Shown one piece after another: positions 19,574 to 20,498 of a stretch of 20,498 nt of DNA. The DNA lies in assembly GCF_000499385.1 (NCBI RefSeq), contig NW_013654532.1, forward strand, positions 1 to 20,498, read 5' to 3'. Position 1 is the stretch's first letter. Every line of letters begins with the position of its first letter. This DNA comes from Eimeria necatrix. Its lineage: Eukaryota > Apicomplexa > Conoidasida > Eucoccidiorida > Eimeriidae. The position numbers were made by a program, and so were the translations under genes. The notes under the pieces are model-generated. The model was not told the origin of the DNA and searched no databases. It worked only from the letters and a program-made list of their open reading frames with translations.

Positions 19574-20498
19574 CACGACGTGACGTACAGTCTTACAGGA
19601 ACCATGCGCTTCGCTCGATATGATGCAAATATCCGTTCAAACTTTACAAACGACGCAAAACTCCTTTCTCAGGCATCGTCAACCGTCAGAAACCAATCCG
19701 GCCAAATGGGACCATCACCCAGCGCACAATTTGTGTGCTATAACAGCAGGTGTCAGCTGCTGCGCCTCGAAGGTAAACAAGCTGGCCACTAGCGATGCTC
19801 TGGAAAAGGACAGGGTGCCACGCGCCACATGTGAAAACCAAACCCGATTGTTCAGCATCTGTGCAACACGAAATACCGACAACGAACAGCCCCGACGCTC
19901 TAAAATTGGCTGATCATTGGTACAAAGAAATGCAACGTGATGCGATGCTGGTCATCGACATCGACGCACGGAAGACAGAGCGGTTACAGATCAAGAACAA
20001 TTGAGCAAATACGAATCCGGCAGCCTGTCCTCCGAGTACCTGCACCCAGAACAAACATGCCAGAGCTTTCTGACGTACGATTAGTGATCATAGAGCCAGA
20101 TCAGTTTGCAATTGGCAGAAAACCATCCAGCTGTGAACCGTGTACCGCAATTAGTCACCCGTGTTTGCGTCTTTGGAGCCCTTTCCTTTTCCGGAGCTGC
20201 ATTTCGCGAAAATTGGTCCTATACGCAACGGCACTCAACGAAGTGTCAGCAGGCCCCATTCGAAGTCGTCCTTCCCGCCAAATGAGGAACACCGACTCCC
20301 AATGATACACACTGTTGCCCACTTCTCCACACGCATTTGCACCGCTCAGCATCCCACAAGGCAACGCCAATGACAGGGAATGGAGAACTGCACATTTTCA
20401 ACTCATGCATACAAGCATACGAAGGGAACTTTCTCCCACAAAGATTTTTGCATTCCCCAAGTCAGCTGGAGCCCGCAGCAGTAATGCAATCGTGCCGG

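Larger units (their letters stand above)
18729..20498 (+). repeat. Tandem direct repeat, copy B (truncated by window end)
   Basis: This is the second copy of the unit starting near 15640. It begins with a weakly matching stretch (GTCCAGCGGATGGCC here against GTCGAGTGGATGGCC at 15640), then enters the near-identical core at 18867. It continues at roughly 80% identity to the last base of the window. Differences include many transitions, and several CpG sites in one copy are TpG or CpA in the other (for example around 16167-16190 against 19283-19306). That is compatible with decay of unselected sequence. Further copies may lie beyond 20498. Confidence 0.93.

Noticed and set aside
1..20498. Enrichment of GCATGC words as a hint of coccidian promoters
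   Set aside because: I found about 8 in the window, against about 5 expected by chance. This is too few to support either the organism or promoter calls.
1..20498. CRISPR arrays, bacterial operons or an insertion sequence with a transposase
   Set aside because: There is no spaced short-repeat array, no transposase frame and no bacterial gene organisation in any frame.

Overview
This window looks like gene-poor nuclear DNA from a eukaryote. In the roughly 20.5 kb there is no dense run of ORFs, no operon layout, no ribosome-binding-site pattern, and no rRNA or tRNA that I could recognise. The longest ATG-started single-exon frames are only about 105-146 codons. Base composition is mid-40s % GC, judged from sample lines. 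Consensus-like splice signals occur (GTGAGT/GTAAGT donors, pyrimidine-tract CAG acceptors), and there is one CTG/CAG microsatellite. A protist is possible, for example an apicomplexan-like genome, but nothing here fixes the organism. I recognised no gene family with confidence, so every coding call below is a low-confidence candidate. In a random sequence of this size and composition, a few open frames over 130 codons are expected.

Layout. 1-1.7 kb: overlapping open frames, including the longest in the window (minus strand, 111-635), an edge-truncated minus-strand frame, and a possible three-exon plus-strand gene at 1185-1669 with two introns of about 60 nt. 1.7-13.9 kb: mostly featureless T-rich to balanced sequence. 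It holds a few candidate ORFs (best: minus strand 6891-7286), two possible two-exon models (2601-3013 and 10209-10687), a CTG repeat near 8.8 kb and small hairpins. 13.9-15.6 kb: A/C-rich sequence with no supported gene.

15.64 kb to the end is the clearest structure: a tandem direct duplication with a period of about 3.1 kb. The first copy aligns from about 15640 to 17368. The second runs from about 18729 to the window end and is cut off there. Most of the aligned part is roughly 80% identical, but a 238-bp core (15751-15988 and 18867-19104) is about 96% identical without gaps. A plus-strand reading frame passes through the core in both copies, with conservative substitutions but different in-frame stops. 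This suggests a decaying multicopy coding element of unknown family.

Composition also changes across the window. The plus strand is G+T- or T-rich on the left and A+C-rich on the right, as would happen if the preferred transcription or replication strand switched near the middle.
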